Shown here: positions 42,255-50,998 of the stretch, piece by piece | Layout: each line of letters starts with the position of its first letter | Numbering within the stretch: the first letter of the stretch is position 1 | NCBI RefSeq assembly: GCF_019104725.1 | Contig: NZ_JAHRXF010000002.1 | Span: 264,638 to 328,637 of the forward strand | DNA: 64,000 nt | Origin: Streptomyces corallincola | Lineage (GTDB): Bacteria; Actinomycetota; Actinomycetes; Streptomycetales; Streptomycetaceae | Direction of reading: 5' to 3' | The notes under the pieces: generated by a model | What the model was told of the DNA's origin: nothing | The model's input: the letters and a program-made list of their open reading frames with translations, nothing else | Database searches by the model: none | Position numbers and translations under genes: made by a program

Positions 42255-44426
42255 TCAGGAAGGGATCAGGTCGCGGAGATTTCCGAGGGTGACGATCCGG
42301 GAGTCCGGGTGCAGCCCCTCCGGGCGCTCCAGACCGATGTACGTCACCGGCCCGTCCGGGACCGAGACGCCGTCCCACAGGTCAACACCCCCGGCGGGTC
42401 CGGTCATCAGGCCGACCAGATGGCGCACGGTCAGCGGCTCGCGCTCCAGGACGGCCCGGACCAGGGCGGACACCGGCGCCCGGTTCTCCTCGACCCGGTT
42501 CGCCTCCGCGCGGCCCCTCAGATACAGGTGCAGCCACTTCGCCGACCACCGCCCGCCGCCCTCACGCCGGAAGACCAGGGGCAGCGCCACCCGGCCCGTG
42601 CCGCGCAGCTCCGACTTCATCCGCACCGTACGCGGCTCGTACGGACGGCCCCGCTGCTCGCCGTCGCGCAGCATGAACCCGAAGAACGACTCCTCGACCT
42701 GCTCGAACCCCTCGCCCGCGAAGATGTTGACCTGCGGCACGACGAACGTCCCCCGCACCTGCTCCAGGGACAGGTCGATGAACTCCGAGGCGCCGTCGGG
42801 TGCTTCGGTCACATCGCCCGAGTGTCGGCCGCCGACGGTGCTGAGCGAGGTGTACGACAGCCAGCCCGCGGTGCTGTAGTCGTCGCGCAGCAGCAGCGCC
42901 GACAGGTCGAAGTCCGTCGGGCGCTCGGTCTGCTTCCAGTACACGAAGAAGCGCAGCCGTTCGCCGTCGATCACCGAGACCGAGCCGCGCGGCAGCACCC
43001 CGAACCCGGACGCGGTCGCCCGTCCGCTCAGCGGAAGCGCCACGTCCAGCACGTCGGGATCCACCAACAGCCGTCCGGTGGAGGGGAGTCGGCGGCGGAT
43101 CTCGGCATCCAGGGCGACGGCCAGCCGGTCCCGGTCGGCGGCGGGCAGCGGCGGGCGGGCATCGGGCGTCACCCAGGCACGGGCCCGGTGGTTCACGAAG
43201 ACACGCGGACGGCCGCTCTCCCGCTCCCGGTTGTGCAGGTGCTCGCGCACCGAGAGGACGACCCGGCCGGACACCTCGGGAGCGACCTCTACGGCGGCGG
43301 CCACTACCGCGTCCCGCTCCTCCTGACCGGAGGCGGTACGCAGCAGCAGGTCCAGGGCGCGGAACAGCTTCCCCGGCGCCGACCTCAACAGCGTTACGGC
43401 GCCGATGACATCGCCCGCTCTCAGCAGCCGGTCCACCCGCGCGTCGAACGACAGCGCCTCCTTCTCGCCCCGCGCCACGGCGAACACCTCGGCGGCGTGC
43501 GGCAGGCGCGGGTACTCGTGCGGATGCAGCCGCTCCCCGAGCCGCTTGAACGGCTCCCGGTGCGCGTGCACGTCCGCCAGCTTGGCCGGGTTCGCCGCGA
43601 CCACCTCGTCCAGCGCCGCGAGGAGCGCCCGGCGCACCGGCCGGGGCAGCGTCCGGAACCGGGTCGGCTCCCGCAGCGTCACGTCCCCGCCCGCCAGCGC
43701 GCAGGCCAGCCGGAGCACATCGGTGACGGTGTCCACCAGCGGATCGGCCCCGGCCATGAGTCGCGCCTCGTTCACCACCGCCCGGTTCTCCCGCACCGGG
43801 ATCGACTCCGGCTGCGGCCCGAGCGCGCAGTGCCCGGCGAGCACCTTGAGATCGGCCAGGTGATCCCCGTCGAGCGGCGTGGTACTCCCGGCCAACGCAC
43901 CGTAAAGATCGCTGAGTTCACTGTCCATGTCCCGCCCGAGGTGCAGCACGGTCACCCGGTCGCCCGCCGACGCGATCAACTCGTCCTGAGCGGCGAGCAT
44001 CTCCTCGTACGTGTGCGGGTACCGCCCGTACGCGGGCAGGCTCAGCAGATCCACCGTCCCCCGCCCGAGCCCGGCGAGCACACCCGCCCGCGCCTCCTCG
44101 TCCCCGAGCGCCTTCACCAGGCACTCCGTCCAGAACTCCTCGGTGTCCGGCACATTCGCCGGGAAGTCGATGAAGTACGCGTTGTGCCGCACATGGTCCC
44201 CCACCATCCCGCGCACCACGTCCAGCGTCCGCCGCGCGGCCCGTACGACAGCCGCCTCCGACAACCCCGACAACCGCCCCAGCAGTTCCCCCGACAACTT
44301 GAACCCCACACCCATCAACGCGACATCGAACTGCCGCGCGGCAACCGCCCCTTGACCGGGCGACCCGGCGGGTGAGGGAAGTCGATGAGTGTGCCGGACG
44401 ATCAACGATTCGAGATTCCGCGGCAT
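42255..44426 (-). CDS. TerD-domain-containing protein with long helical N-terminus
   Basis: The 723-residue product starts at MPRNLESLIVRHTHRLPSPA; an extension to 44543 would add 39 residues without homologue-like character. Residues about 60-420 are helical (MGVGFKLSGELLGRLSGLSE is a fit for the MXAN_6230/SCO0854-type tellurium-cluster proteins, from memory). Residues about 455-620 resemble a TerD domain: RPTDFDLSALLLRDDYSTAG, then the family's hallmark HSGD at about 535-538 followed by acidic residues and IDLSLEQV. TerD domains bind calcium and occur in stress and phage-response clusters. No other ter genes are adjacent. It converges with the giant gene. Confidence 0.65.
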   Translation of the reverse strand: MPRNLESLIVRHTHRLPSPAGSPGQGAVAARQFDVALMGVGFKLSGELLGRLSGLSEAAVVRAARRTLDVVRGMVGDHVRHNAYFIDFPANVPDTEEFWTECLVKALGDEEARAGVLAGLGRGTVDLLSLPAYGRYPHTYEEMLAAQDELIASAGDRVTVLHLGRDMDSELSDLYGALAGSTTPLDGDHLADLKVLAGHCALGPQPESIPVRENRAVVNEARLMAGADPLVDTVTDVLRLACALAGGDVTLREPTRFRTLPRPVRRALLAALDEVVAANPAKLADVHAHREPFKRLGERLHPHEYPRLPHAAEVFAVARGEKEALSFDARVDRLLRAGDVIGAVTLLRSAPGKLFRALDLLLRTASGQEERDAVVAAAVEVAPEVSGRVVLSVREHLHNRERESGRPRVFVNHRARAWVTPDARPPLPAADRDRLAVALDAEIRRRLPSTGRLLVDPDVLDVALPLSGRATASGFGVLPRGSVSVIDGERLRFFVYWKQTERPTDFDLSALLLRDDYSTAGWLSYTSLSTVGGRHSGDVTEAPDGASEFIDLSLEQVRGTFVVPQVNIFAGEGFEQVEESFFGFMLRDGEQRGRPYEPRTVRMKSELRGTGRVALPLVFRREGGGRWSAKWLHLYLRGRAEANRVEENRAPVSALVRAVLEREPLTVRHLVGLMTGPAGGVDLWDGVSVPDGPVTYIGLERPEGLHPDSRIVTLGNLRDLIPS

Positions 44427-44679
44427 GCGGGGATGATCGCAGAGGCCCGCGAGGGGATGCACCGAGGTTTTCGGCGGCCAGGACTCATCCGGCCGACCAT
44501 GCCGCCGCCAATGGAGTTGGCGCGTTCCAAAGGTCCGCTCCACCCCAGTGATCCGCGTAGTGCCGTGTGCCGGAGGGTGGGAGGCCTTGCCCCGAGACGG
44601 TGCCGATCAGGTGCGCGTTCGCCTCGACCGTTTCGGCGTAAGGCAGTTGGCGAAGCCTCCTTCGACACCGGGAAGCGCG

Positions 44680-45312
44680 GTGACCTTGACCATCGGCATC
44701 TTCGACCTCTTCACCTACGCGGTCCCCGGAGCCGTCCGCCTGTCGCTGATCCTCTATGTCCTCGACCGCCTGGGCGTAACCGATCCGGGGAGTCTCGCCA
44801 CCGTCCCGTCGGCACTGCTGATCATCGGCGGAGCCGTCGCGAGCCATCTGCTGGGCCACCTCACCTACCCGCTGTGCGCCGTCCTGGACAAGCTTGCCCC
44901 TCGCTGGAACCGGAGCGTGGACGACGCCCGCACCGAGTTCACCGCCCGCGTTCCCGAGGCCCGCGACCGCCCCTTCGTACACGCCGACTTCTCCTTGCTC
45001 CTAGCCGCCGTCGAACTGCACGACAAGAGCGCCACCGGTGAGATCACCCGGCTGCGCGGCCTCGCCCTGATGCTCCGCAATTCCACCCTCGCCCTCGCCC
45101 CCGGCTTCGCACTCATCGTCGCCCTGGTCGAGACCGGCGCGGGCCCCCAACACGCCCTGGCCGGCTGCTGCGCGGCCCTGCTCCTCGCCGCCCTCGTCGC
45201 CGCCCTCCCCGAAGGACGCCGGGTGCGGCACCTGGACCGTCTGAAGACCCTGGAACTCGCCTTCTGGACACCGGACATCGACGAGAACCCGCGCCCCGGC
45301 CAGAGTTCCTGA
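44680..45312 (+). CDS. Hypothetical membrane protein
   Basis: The 210-residue product is read from GTG 44680 (GGAAG just upstream); an upstream start at 44548 would add a non-hydrophobic 44 residues. Membrane segments by eye: FTYAVPGAVRLSLILYVLDRL, ALLIIGGAVASHLLGHLTYPL, LALAPGFALIVALVETG and AALLLAALVAAL. A soluble loop of about 60 residues lies between segments 2 and 3. I recognise no family. It converges with the ATPase-domain gene and is divergent from the TerD-like gene. Confidence 0.6.
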   Translation: MTLTIGIFDLFTYAVPGAVRLSLILYVLDRLGVTDPGSLATVPSALLIIGGAVASHLLGHLTYPLCAVLDKLAPRWNRSVDDARTEFTARVPEARDRPFVHADFSLLLAAVELHDKSATGEITRLRGLALMLRNSTLALAPGFALIVALVETGAGPQHALAGCCAALLLAALVAALPEGRRVRHLDRLKTLELAFWTPDIDENPRPGQSS

Positions 45313-45334
45313 CCCGGCCGCCCTTCCTGCTGCC

Positions 45335-45793
45335 TCAGCCTCCGACACCCAGCACGCACCCCGGCCACGCATCCGCCACCACGAAGGACACCACCGTCCC
45401 CCCGAAGTGACTGGGCCCGGTCCGCCAGGAGTCCGCGATGGCGTCCACCAGCAGGAGCCCGCGCCCGTTGGCGTCGTCCGCATCGGGACACCGGAGCCGC
45501 ACCTCGCCGGGGACACCGGGGTTGTGGACCTCGACACGCAGCGCGGTCCTGTCCCGGAACCACTCCACCCGGACACGCGCGGTGTCGTCCCGCTCCCCGT
45601 AACGGACCGCGTTCGTCACCAGCTCCGAGATCAGCAGGACGCAGTCGTCGATGGAGCAGCCGGGGTCGTACGGCGCGATGAACTTCCGAAACCAGCGCCG
45701 GGCGCGGGGCACGGAGTCGGGGGTGGGATAGAGGATCATCGCGCCCAGCCGGGGGGACTCCTCGGTGGGGTAGCGGTCGATCACGTAGTGCAT
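45335..45793 (-). CDS. HATPase-domain protein, RsbW/anti-sigma-like
   Basis: The 152-residue product starts at ATG 45793, 8 nt after GGAGGAG. It carries an anti-sigma-type GHKL fold: DCVLLISELVTNAVRYGE (N box), VRVEWFRDRTALRVEVHNPG, DANGRGLLLVDAIADSW (G box). These small kinases or anti-sigma proteins are very numerous in Streptomyces, often beside HTH regulators of development. It is divergent from the TPR regulator gene with 177 bp between starts, the usual layout of such pairs. The partner sigma factor or anti-anti-sigma is not evident. Confidence 0.87.
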   Translation of the reverse strand: MHYVIDRYPTEESPRLGAMILYPTPDSVPRARRWFRKFIAPYDPGCSIDDCVLLISELVTNAVRYGERDDTARVRVEWFRDRTALRVEVHNPGVPGEVRLRCPDADDANGRGLLLVDAIADSWRTGPSHFGGTVVSFVVADAWPGCVLGVGG

Positions 45794-45970
45794 GCGCACA
45801 CTCCTCCGTCGCGTTGCGGGGCGTCCACCGGAAGGCGGCCCGTAATCAGGCAACTCCATTGCGTGGCAAGGCGATTAGGGTCTTGGGGCTGCTCAGTGAC
45901 GACCACGCCTAGGGTGTTTTGGTGATCGCTTTACCTGGCGGGCGGAGAGCGCGCGGGCTACGGTGCGCGC

Positions 45971-47236
45971 ATGAACACCATCCGCAACACGGTGCTTGAG
46001 GCGTGGATGGCCGAGCACGGGTACAGCTCCAACAGCTTTGCCGAGGCGGTGAATACGGCGATCGGACAGCTCACCGGACGCGTCGGCGGACTGGACGGCT
46101 CCTCGGTGCGCGCGTGGAAGGCGGGCCGGGTCACCTGGCCCAAGTCGGCCACGCGCAAGGCGCTTGAGAATCTGACCGGGTTATCGGCGGTCGCCCTGGG
46201 ATTCATTCCGCGCACCAGACCGCCGTCCCGGAAGGGCACCGACGTGAACCGTCGTACGCTCGTCGGCGGCCTCGCGGCGGCTGCTGCCGCAGCGGCGGCC
46301 CCCGGCACTGCTTCGCCGCGCCGCATCGGCATGAGCGATGTGGCCAGGCTCAACCAGCGCTTCGCCGAGATCATCGCCAGCGACCACCGCCACGGCGGCC
46401 AACCCGGCATCGAACAGCGGGCATCCGCCCTCGCCGAAGAAGCGCTGAACCTCCAGAACTCGGGCAGCGCCACCCAGCGAGTACGCGGCAGTCTCTACGC
46501 CTCCGCAGCGGCTTTCCGTTCCTCCGCGATGTGGGCCGCCATCGACGGTCGGCGCTACGACATCGCCAAGGCGCACATGCGCGAGGCGCAGGCCCTCGCG
46601 GAGATGTCCGGCGACCAGGCGATCAAGTTCCGCATCTGGAGCCACGCGGGCACGATGTACCGCCACATGGGGCGCCCGGCGGACGCGCTGGCCGCGAACG
46701 ACGTGGCCCGCAATCTGCATCTGACGCGGCGGGACCCGTTGTTCGCGTGCCTGGGCCACGCGCGCCACGCGGCGACGCTCGGGCTCACGGGTGATCGCAG
46801 CGCCGTACGGCAGGCCCTCGGCAGCGCACGGGACGCCTTCGAACGCGCCGACCCGGACCTGGACCGTCCGATGTGGATGACCGCCGTACGCAATGGCGCG
46901 GAACTCGAAACGCTGTCCCTGTCCGCGCACTTCCGCCTCGGTGACTACGAGCGGGCCGAGGCGCACGCCCACCGAAGCCTCGTCCTCCTCCATCCCCAGA
47001 TGCGCCGCGACCGAGCCATCAACACCGCCCGGCTGGCCCACGCGCAACTGCATCAGGTCGCCCCCGACGCCGCCACAGCCACCGCGATGCGCATCCCGCC
47101 CGAGACAGCCACGCAGCACGCTCGGGTCATGCGCTCACTGCGGCAATTCGGCACCACCCTGCACACGTTCGCCCCTGGCAGCACTGCTTTGCGAGCCTGG
47201 AGTGAACACACCGCCGGATGGGGGACCGTTTCATGA
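45971..47236 (+). CDS. XRE-like regulator with TPR domain, containing a TTA codon
   Basis: This is a 421-residue protein. The N-terminal 80 residues resemble a Cro/XRE HTH (SFAEAVNTAIGQLTGRVGGL, SSVRAWKAGRVTWPKSATRK). A hydrophobic RRTLVGGLAAAAAAAAA stretch follows, typical of these proteins and not a true export signal. TPR-like helices fill about residues 130-400. Codon 71 (46181-46183, LTGLSAV) is TTA, so translation needs the bldA tRNA and should be late in growth. A TACGGT box (45959-45964) lies 6 nt before the ATG, suggesting a leaderless mRNA. The downstream acetyltransferase is coupled by an ATGA overlap. Confidence 0.85.
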   Translation: MNTIRNTVLEAWMAEHGYSSNSFAEAVNTAIGQLTGRVGGLDGSSVRAWKAGRVTWPKSATRKALENLTGLSAVALGFIPRTRPPSRKGTDVNRRTLVGGLAAAAAAAAAPGTASPRRIGMSDVARLNQRFAEIIASDHRHGGQPGIEQRASALAEEALNLQNSGSATQRVRGSLYASAAAFRSSAMWAAIDGRRYDIAKAHMREAQALAEMSGDQAIKFRIWSHAGTMYRHMGRPADALAANDVARNLHLTRRDPLFACLGHARHAATLGLTGDRSAVRQALGSARDAFERADPDLDRPMWMTAVRNGAELETLSLSAHFRLGDYERAEAHAHRSLVLLHPQMRRDRAINTARLAHAQLHQVAPDAATATAMRIPPETATQHARVMRSLRQFGTTLHTFAPGSTALRAWSEHTAGWGTVS

Positions 47237-47706
47237 CCGGGGCGTCCGCCGCGAAGGGGTGGGTGCAGATCTCCCGCGCGCGCCGACGCACCTGGCCCCT
47301 GATCGCCTTCGGCGAGCGTCTGGACAGGCGTGACACGGAAGGACAGTCGGTCGGCCACGTGTACGCCAACACCATTGCCCACGGCGACCGTTACTGGCAG
47401 CGCACCACCCCGGCCCCGGCCGCGAAATACACCGACCACCCTGCCGTAGCCCTGAAGGAAATCGGCGTCCGCCCGTCATGGCGCAAAACCGGCACCGCCC
47501 GCCGCATCCACGACACCCTCCTGGCCAACCGTGAGGACCAGCCGTACGTGACGCTGATGGTCAACCCGGCGGCGGGGGACGGCAAGGTCCACGCGCTGTA
47601 CCAGTCCTGGGGCTACGAAGACCTGGGGCGCAGCCAGCCCTCAGCAGCTTCGCCGGTGCTGACCGTGATGATCCGAACGGTGCGTCTCGGACCGCAGGAC
47701 ATGTGA
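47233..47706 (+). CDS. GNAT-like N-acetyltransferase
   Basis: This is a 157-residue protein starting at the ATG of the ATGA overlap. The second half fits GNAT motifs A and B: RPSWRKTGTARRIHDTLLAN is close to the acetyl-CoA loop RxxGxA, followed by YVTLMVNPAAGDGKVHALYQ and SWGYEDLG. The first half is shorter than usual but has the expected strands. Acetyltransferases of this type often follow TPR/XRE regulators in Streptomyces; the substrate is unknown. Translation depends on the TTA-containing gene through coupling. Confidence 0.75.
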   Translation: MTGASAAKGWVQISRARRRTWPLIAFGERLDRRDTEGQSVGHVYANTIAHGDRYWQRTTPAPAAKYTDHPAVALKEIGVRPSWRKTGTARRIHDTLLANREDQPYVTLMVNPAAGDGKVHALYQSWGYEDLGRSQPSAASPVLTVMIRTVRLGPQDM

Positions 47707-47882
47707 CGAGCTGACCAGATCCTCCGACACAACCGGGCCGGATTCCCGGGGAACTCCCTGTCCGTGACGTTCGGGTCGATCTCGAAGCCCCCGTCCGCTC
47801 GACCACACAGATGCGCCCCACCCCCTACCCTCCGCTACAGTCGGCCCCCACGACGACGAGACCGTCTACGGGGGTAGCGGGG

Positions 47883-49595
47883 ATGGTTGCCAAGTACCGG
47901 GTCTCCCCCAGGGGTGGGTGGAGGGCGCATGCCCGGATTTCGGTGGCGCTCGCTCAGATTGAGGAGCGCAGGCGCCCTGCCGTTGTCGAGATCGAGCCCG
48001 GCCGGTACGACGAGGCGCTCAGGGTGCGCGGCGAGGTGCGCCTCGTCGCTCTCGGAGAGCCCGGCTCCGTGCGGGTCGGCACGCTCGACGCCGATGGGGA
48101 CGTGCGGGTCGAGGGGCTGGCGTTCGTGGGGCGGGAGACGGATGTCGTCGCGTGCCGGGCGGGGCGGCTGACGCTGGGCCGGGTCGAGATCCGGGCGCAC
48201 AGCGGGGTGGCGGTGCACGCGTGGCCGGGGACGGTCGTGAACGTCCAGGACAGCACCGTGCTGCACGGGAGGATGCTGTACGACGGGGCGTACGGGATCG
48301 TGGAGCGGTGCCGGTTCGGGGAGGCGGCCGACAATGCCGTGGCAGCGATCCGGGGTGCCGAACTCGCTCTGCGGGACAGCCGAATCGAGGGGAGCCGGAT
48401 TCACGGGGTGCGGGTCAGCGGGGCTCGGGCGTCGGTCCAGGGGTGCGTGGTCACGGGGACCGGTGGAGCCGCCGTCGTCGCGGACACGCAGGGTGAACTC
48501 ACCCTGGCTGACTGCCGGATCGACGCCGTCCAGGCCGAAGGGGTCATGTTCATCGAGCAGTCGCGGGGGACCGTGGACCGGGTGCGGGTGACCGACGCGC
48601 GGCACGGGATCGCGGTGATGACCGGGGCGCGGCCCGTCGTGCGGGGTTCCGAGTTCGTGGACTGCCGGGACACCGGGATCAACGTCCAGAGCGCCGGGCG
48701 CGGGATGTTCGACGGGTGTGAGGTGCGGGGCGCCGGGAACGTCGCGGTGTTCGCCCATGAGGGCGGCGCGCCCGAGCTGTCCGACTGCCGGGTCGTGGGC
48801 GGCAACGTCGGCATCGCCGTGATCGGCGCCGCCCGTGGACGGTTCACCCGGACCGGGATCGAGGACCTGACCGGCGTAGCGCTGCGTGTCCACGACGAGG
48901 GAGGTGCCGTGTTCGACCACGTCCGCGTCGAGCGCTGCCAGTCGGGCCTGGAGACGCGGGGCAACGCGGGCACCACCGCCGAGGTCACCGGCGCGGAGTT
49001 CCGGGACATCGACAACGCGGCGGTGGAGGTGGCCGGTCAGTCCCGCGTCACCGTCAGGGGCGCCACCGTCGAACGGGCCCAACTCGGCTACTGCGTGGGC
49101 GAGGACGGCCAGTTGTTCGCCTACGACTGCTCGGCCCGCGCCATCACGCACGCCGGGGCCGTCGCGTTGGGCAAGGGCCGGCTCGTCGCCCGCGATCTCA
49201 CCGTCCACGGCTCCGGCGCCTTCGGTCTCTACGGCACCGACAACTCCCAACTGGACGTCAGCAAGGCCGTCTTCGCGGACTGCGACAAGGCGGGTGCCTG
49301 CTACGACGGTACGAGTCGGGGTCGGCTGACGGACTGCGCCGTGACCGGGACGCGCGGCATCGGCGTCCAGCACAACGGCCTCGTCTCCCTGGTCTCCCTC
49401 GACACCTCGCTGCCTGTCGTCCACAAGGACATCCCGCCCACCCCGTCGCCCACCACGGTCCACCACCACTACGAGGGGCCCTACTTCGCGGAGGGCGCCC
49501 ACGGCATCCAGCTCGCCTGGAACAACGGCCACGTCACCCAGCACCAGACCAACCAGAACCAGAACCAGACCAACCAGGACGGGAGCTCCACATGA
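47883..49595 (+). CDS. Right-handed beta-helix protein with C-terminal Asn/Gln motif
   Basis: The 570-residue product is read from ATG 47883. Nearly the whole length (40-520) is built from about 20 short turns such as AVRGEVR, GVAVHAWPGTVVNVQDSTVL, GIAVMTGARPVVRGSEFVDC and GIAVIGAARGRFTRTGIEDL, the signature of a parallel beta-helix (pectate-lyase-like). No clear catalytic Asp/Lys set or signal peptide is visible, so a binding or scaffold role in the cytosol is likely. The last 31 residues contain IQLAWNNGHVTQHQTNQNQN, a motif echoed in the next gene. The stop overlaps the partner's ATG. Similar proteins elsewhere accompany AAA/EccA-type genes; none is here. Confidence 0.8.
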   Translation: MVAKYRVSPRGGWRAHARISVALAQIEERRRPAVVEIEPGRYDEALRVRGEVRLVALGEPGSVRVGTLDADGDVRVEGLAFVGRETDVVACRAGRLTLGRVEIRAHSGVAVHAWPGTVVNVQDSTVLHGRMLYDGAYGIVERCRFGEAADNAVAAIRGAELALRDSRIEGSRIHGVRVSGARASVQGCVVTGTGGAAVVADTQGELTLADCRIDAVQAEGVMFIEQSRGTVDRVRVTDARHGIAVMTGARPVVRGSEFVDCRDTGINVQSAGRGMFDGCEVRGAGNVAVFAHEGGAPELSDCRVVGGNVGIAVIGAARGRFTRTGIEDLTGVALRVHDEGGAVFDHVRVERCQSGLETRGNAGTTAEVTGAEFRDIDNAAVEVAGQSRVTVRGATVERAQLGYCVGEDGQLFAYDCSARAITHAGAVALGKGRLVARDLTVHGSGAFGLYGTDNSQLDVSKAVFADCDKAGACYDGTSRGRLTDCAVTGTRGIGVQHNGLVSLVSLDTSLPVVHKDIPPTPSPTTVHHHYEGPYFAEGAHGIQLAWNNGHVTQHQTNQNQNQTNQDGSST

Positions 49596-50008
49596 ACGGG
49601 ACGAACGATCCGCGCAGTCGGCGTCATGACGACGGCCCGGTCATCAACGGGCCAGTATCCCATGCCCAGTTCGCCTGGGGCAACCAGTCCGTCACCCAGA
49701 ACCAGCAGAACAACACCGCCGCCGCGCCCGGTTACGAGGCACTCGCCGCCCTCGTCGCCGACCTCCTCCGCCAACTCCCGCAGGCCGGGCTCCCCGACGC
49801 CGACCGCGCGGACGCGGAGGCCGCCGCACGCGACGTGCTCGACACCGTCAACGGCTCCGGCACCCCCGAACCCGGCCGCGTCCGCCGCGCGCTCACGATG
49901 CTCCGGGGCGTCCTCGCCCCCGTCGCCACGGGTGCCGTCGCCGGTACGGCCGCCGGAGCGCAGGACTGGGCCCGACAGGCCATCGAGGGCCTGAGTCACG
50001 CCCTCTGA
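49592..50008 (+). CDS. Small partner protein with matching Asn/Gln motif
   Basis: This is a 138-residue protein. Residues 21-41 contain AQFAWGNQSVTQNQQNN, closely similar in spacing to the end of the beta-helix protein. A helical domain follows (YEALAALVADLLRQLPQAGL, ADAEAAARDVLDTVNGSGTP, GRVRRALTMLRGVLAPVATG), ending in a hydrophobic helix (ATGAVAGTAAGAQDW). The ATG overlaps the upstream stop (ATGA), so the two are made together. I recognise no named family. The helical part resembles the small domains that accompany amyloid-signalling motifs, which is inference. Confidence 0.7.
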   Translation: MNGTNDPRSRRHDDGPVINGPVSHAQFAWGNQSVTQNQQNNTAAAPGYEALAALVADLLRQLPQAGLPDADRADAEAAARDVLDTVNGSGTPEPGRVRRALTMLRGVLAPVATGAVAGTAAGAQDWARQAIEGLSHAL

Positions 50009-50080
50009 CGCCGACGCCTTCCATCAACTTGCTTCAGGGAAAGGTGAGTTGACACCGCACGGGGTGTATACCCGACCGAC

Positions 50081-50195
50081 CCCGCCCGGCCGACCCCGCC
50101 CGGGTCAACCTCGCCCCGGTCAACCCCGCCCCGGTCAACCCCGCCCGGGTCAACCCTCCCGCTCGACCCGCCCCTCTCAACCCCGCCCGCTCAAC
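50081..50195. repeat. 15-bp tandem repeat downstream of TetR gene
   Basis: Units close to CCCGCCCCGGTCAAC repeat with a 15-bp period from about 50081 to 50165 and decay into the last codons of the TetR gene. They fill most of the gap between the small partner gene and the convergent TetR gene. A replication-slippage array is the simplest reading. Confidence 0.65.
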
Positions 50196-50818
50196 CTCCC
50201 CACCAACTCCGCCGCCCGCCCCGCCGACACCCCCGCCGACATCAGCACCGTCACCGTCGCCGCCGGTCCCGCCTCCGCCGCGTCCGCCAGGCCGTCGTTC
50301 ACCGCCTCCAGCACCGCGAACAGCATCTGCTCGTGCACGTACGCCAGCGCGGGCGCGGGCAGCGGTGAGGTGAACACCCCTTCGTCCAGGCCGCGTTGGA
50401 GCAGCCGGACCTTGTGGGCGCGGAGCGGGGCGAGGCGGTCGCGGATGCCCTGGACGGTGACCGTGCGCTGGGCGAGGGCGACCAGGAGGCGGTAGCGGTC
50501 GGCGACCTCCCACACCGCGAGCACCGAACGGGCGAACGCCTCGGCCGGGTCGCTCCCCGCCGGGTCGCCCTCCTCTGTGCCGGACCACACCCCGTCCGCC
50601 TCCGACAGCGCCTCCACCGCACCGTCCACCAGCGTGCTGATCAGCGCCTCCCGGCTCGGGAAGTGGCCGTACACCGTCCGCCGTACGACCCCCGCCGCGC
50701 GCGCGATCTGGTCCATCGAGGCGTCGGGGTCGCGCAGCAGCTCGGACAGGGCGGTGTCGAGGATGTGGCGGCGGTTGGCGTCGGCACGGCTGGAACTGCT
50801 CGGGGTCATGGCTGACAT
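50177..50818 (-). CDS. TetR-family repressor of the adjacent MFS pump
   Basis: The product has 213 residues from ATG 50818 (ATG 50809 is an alternative). HTH: MDQIARAAGVVRRTVYGHFPSREALISTLVDGAVEAL. The C-terminal domain is Ala/Val-rich with no obvious signature. It is divergent from the drug-type MFS gene, and three palindromic sites lie between them. By architecture this is a classic TetR/QacA pair: the repressor lets go when the pump's substrate binds. I rejected the long minus-strand frame beyond 50818 because it lies over the pump gene. Confidence 0.88.
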   Translation of the reverse strand: MSAMTPSSSSRADANRRHILDTALSELLRDPDASMDQIARAAGVVRRTVYGHFPSREALISTLVDGAVEALSEADGVWSGTEEGDPAGSDPAEAFARSVLAVWEVADRYRLLVALAQRTVTVQGIRDRLAPLRAHKVRLLQRGLDEGVFTSPLPAPALAYVHEQMLFAVLEAVNDGLADAAEAGPAATVTVLMSAGVSAGRAAELVGRLSGRG

Positions 50819-50873
50819 TGTGCCCGGCCGACGTTGCCCGGCCGACGCGTCCCGGCCCGCCGCCCTCCCGTAG

Positions 50874-50937
50874 TTGCACAGGGGTGTGCAACAGTCGTAC
50901 ATTGCACATGGCTGTGCAATTGCACGCCGGTGTGCAA
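50874..50937. promoter_or_regulatory. Three TTGCACA-N4-TGTGCAA operators
   Basis: Sites at 50874-50891, 50902-50919 and 50920-50937 share the 18-bp pattern TTGCACA-N4-TGTGCAA. The first two have perfect 7-bp arms; the third has G for A at the inner position of its left arm. Sites 2 and 3 abut, and site 1 is 28 bp from site 2 centre to centre. They fill the TetR/MFS divergent region and are almost certainly the repressor's binding sites. Confidence 0.85.
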
Positions 50938-50998
50938 TCCGCGGCGTGGTCAGCGAAGCCCCGTCGCACCCGTCGCTCCGAGGAAGGCGAACCCTGCC

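Noticed and set aside
38923..42378. 1151-codon minus-strand frame opposite the giant gene
   Set aside because: Its composition is that of a GC-rich shadow (Arg/Gly/Gln/Pro) and it lacks a ribosome site; the plus-strand frame is longer and domain-bearing.
50081..50195. CRISPR-like repeat array
   Set aside because: The 15-bp units are directly tandem, without unique spacers, and degenerate; this is simple-sequence slippage.
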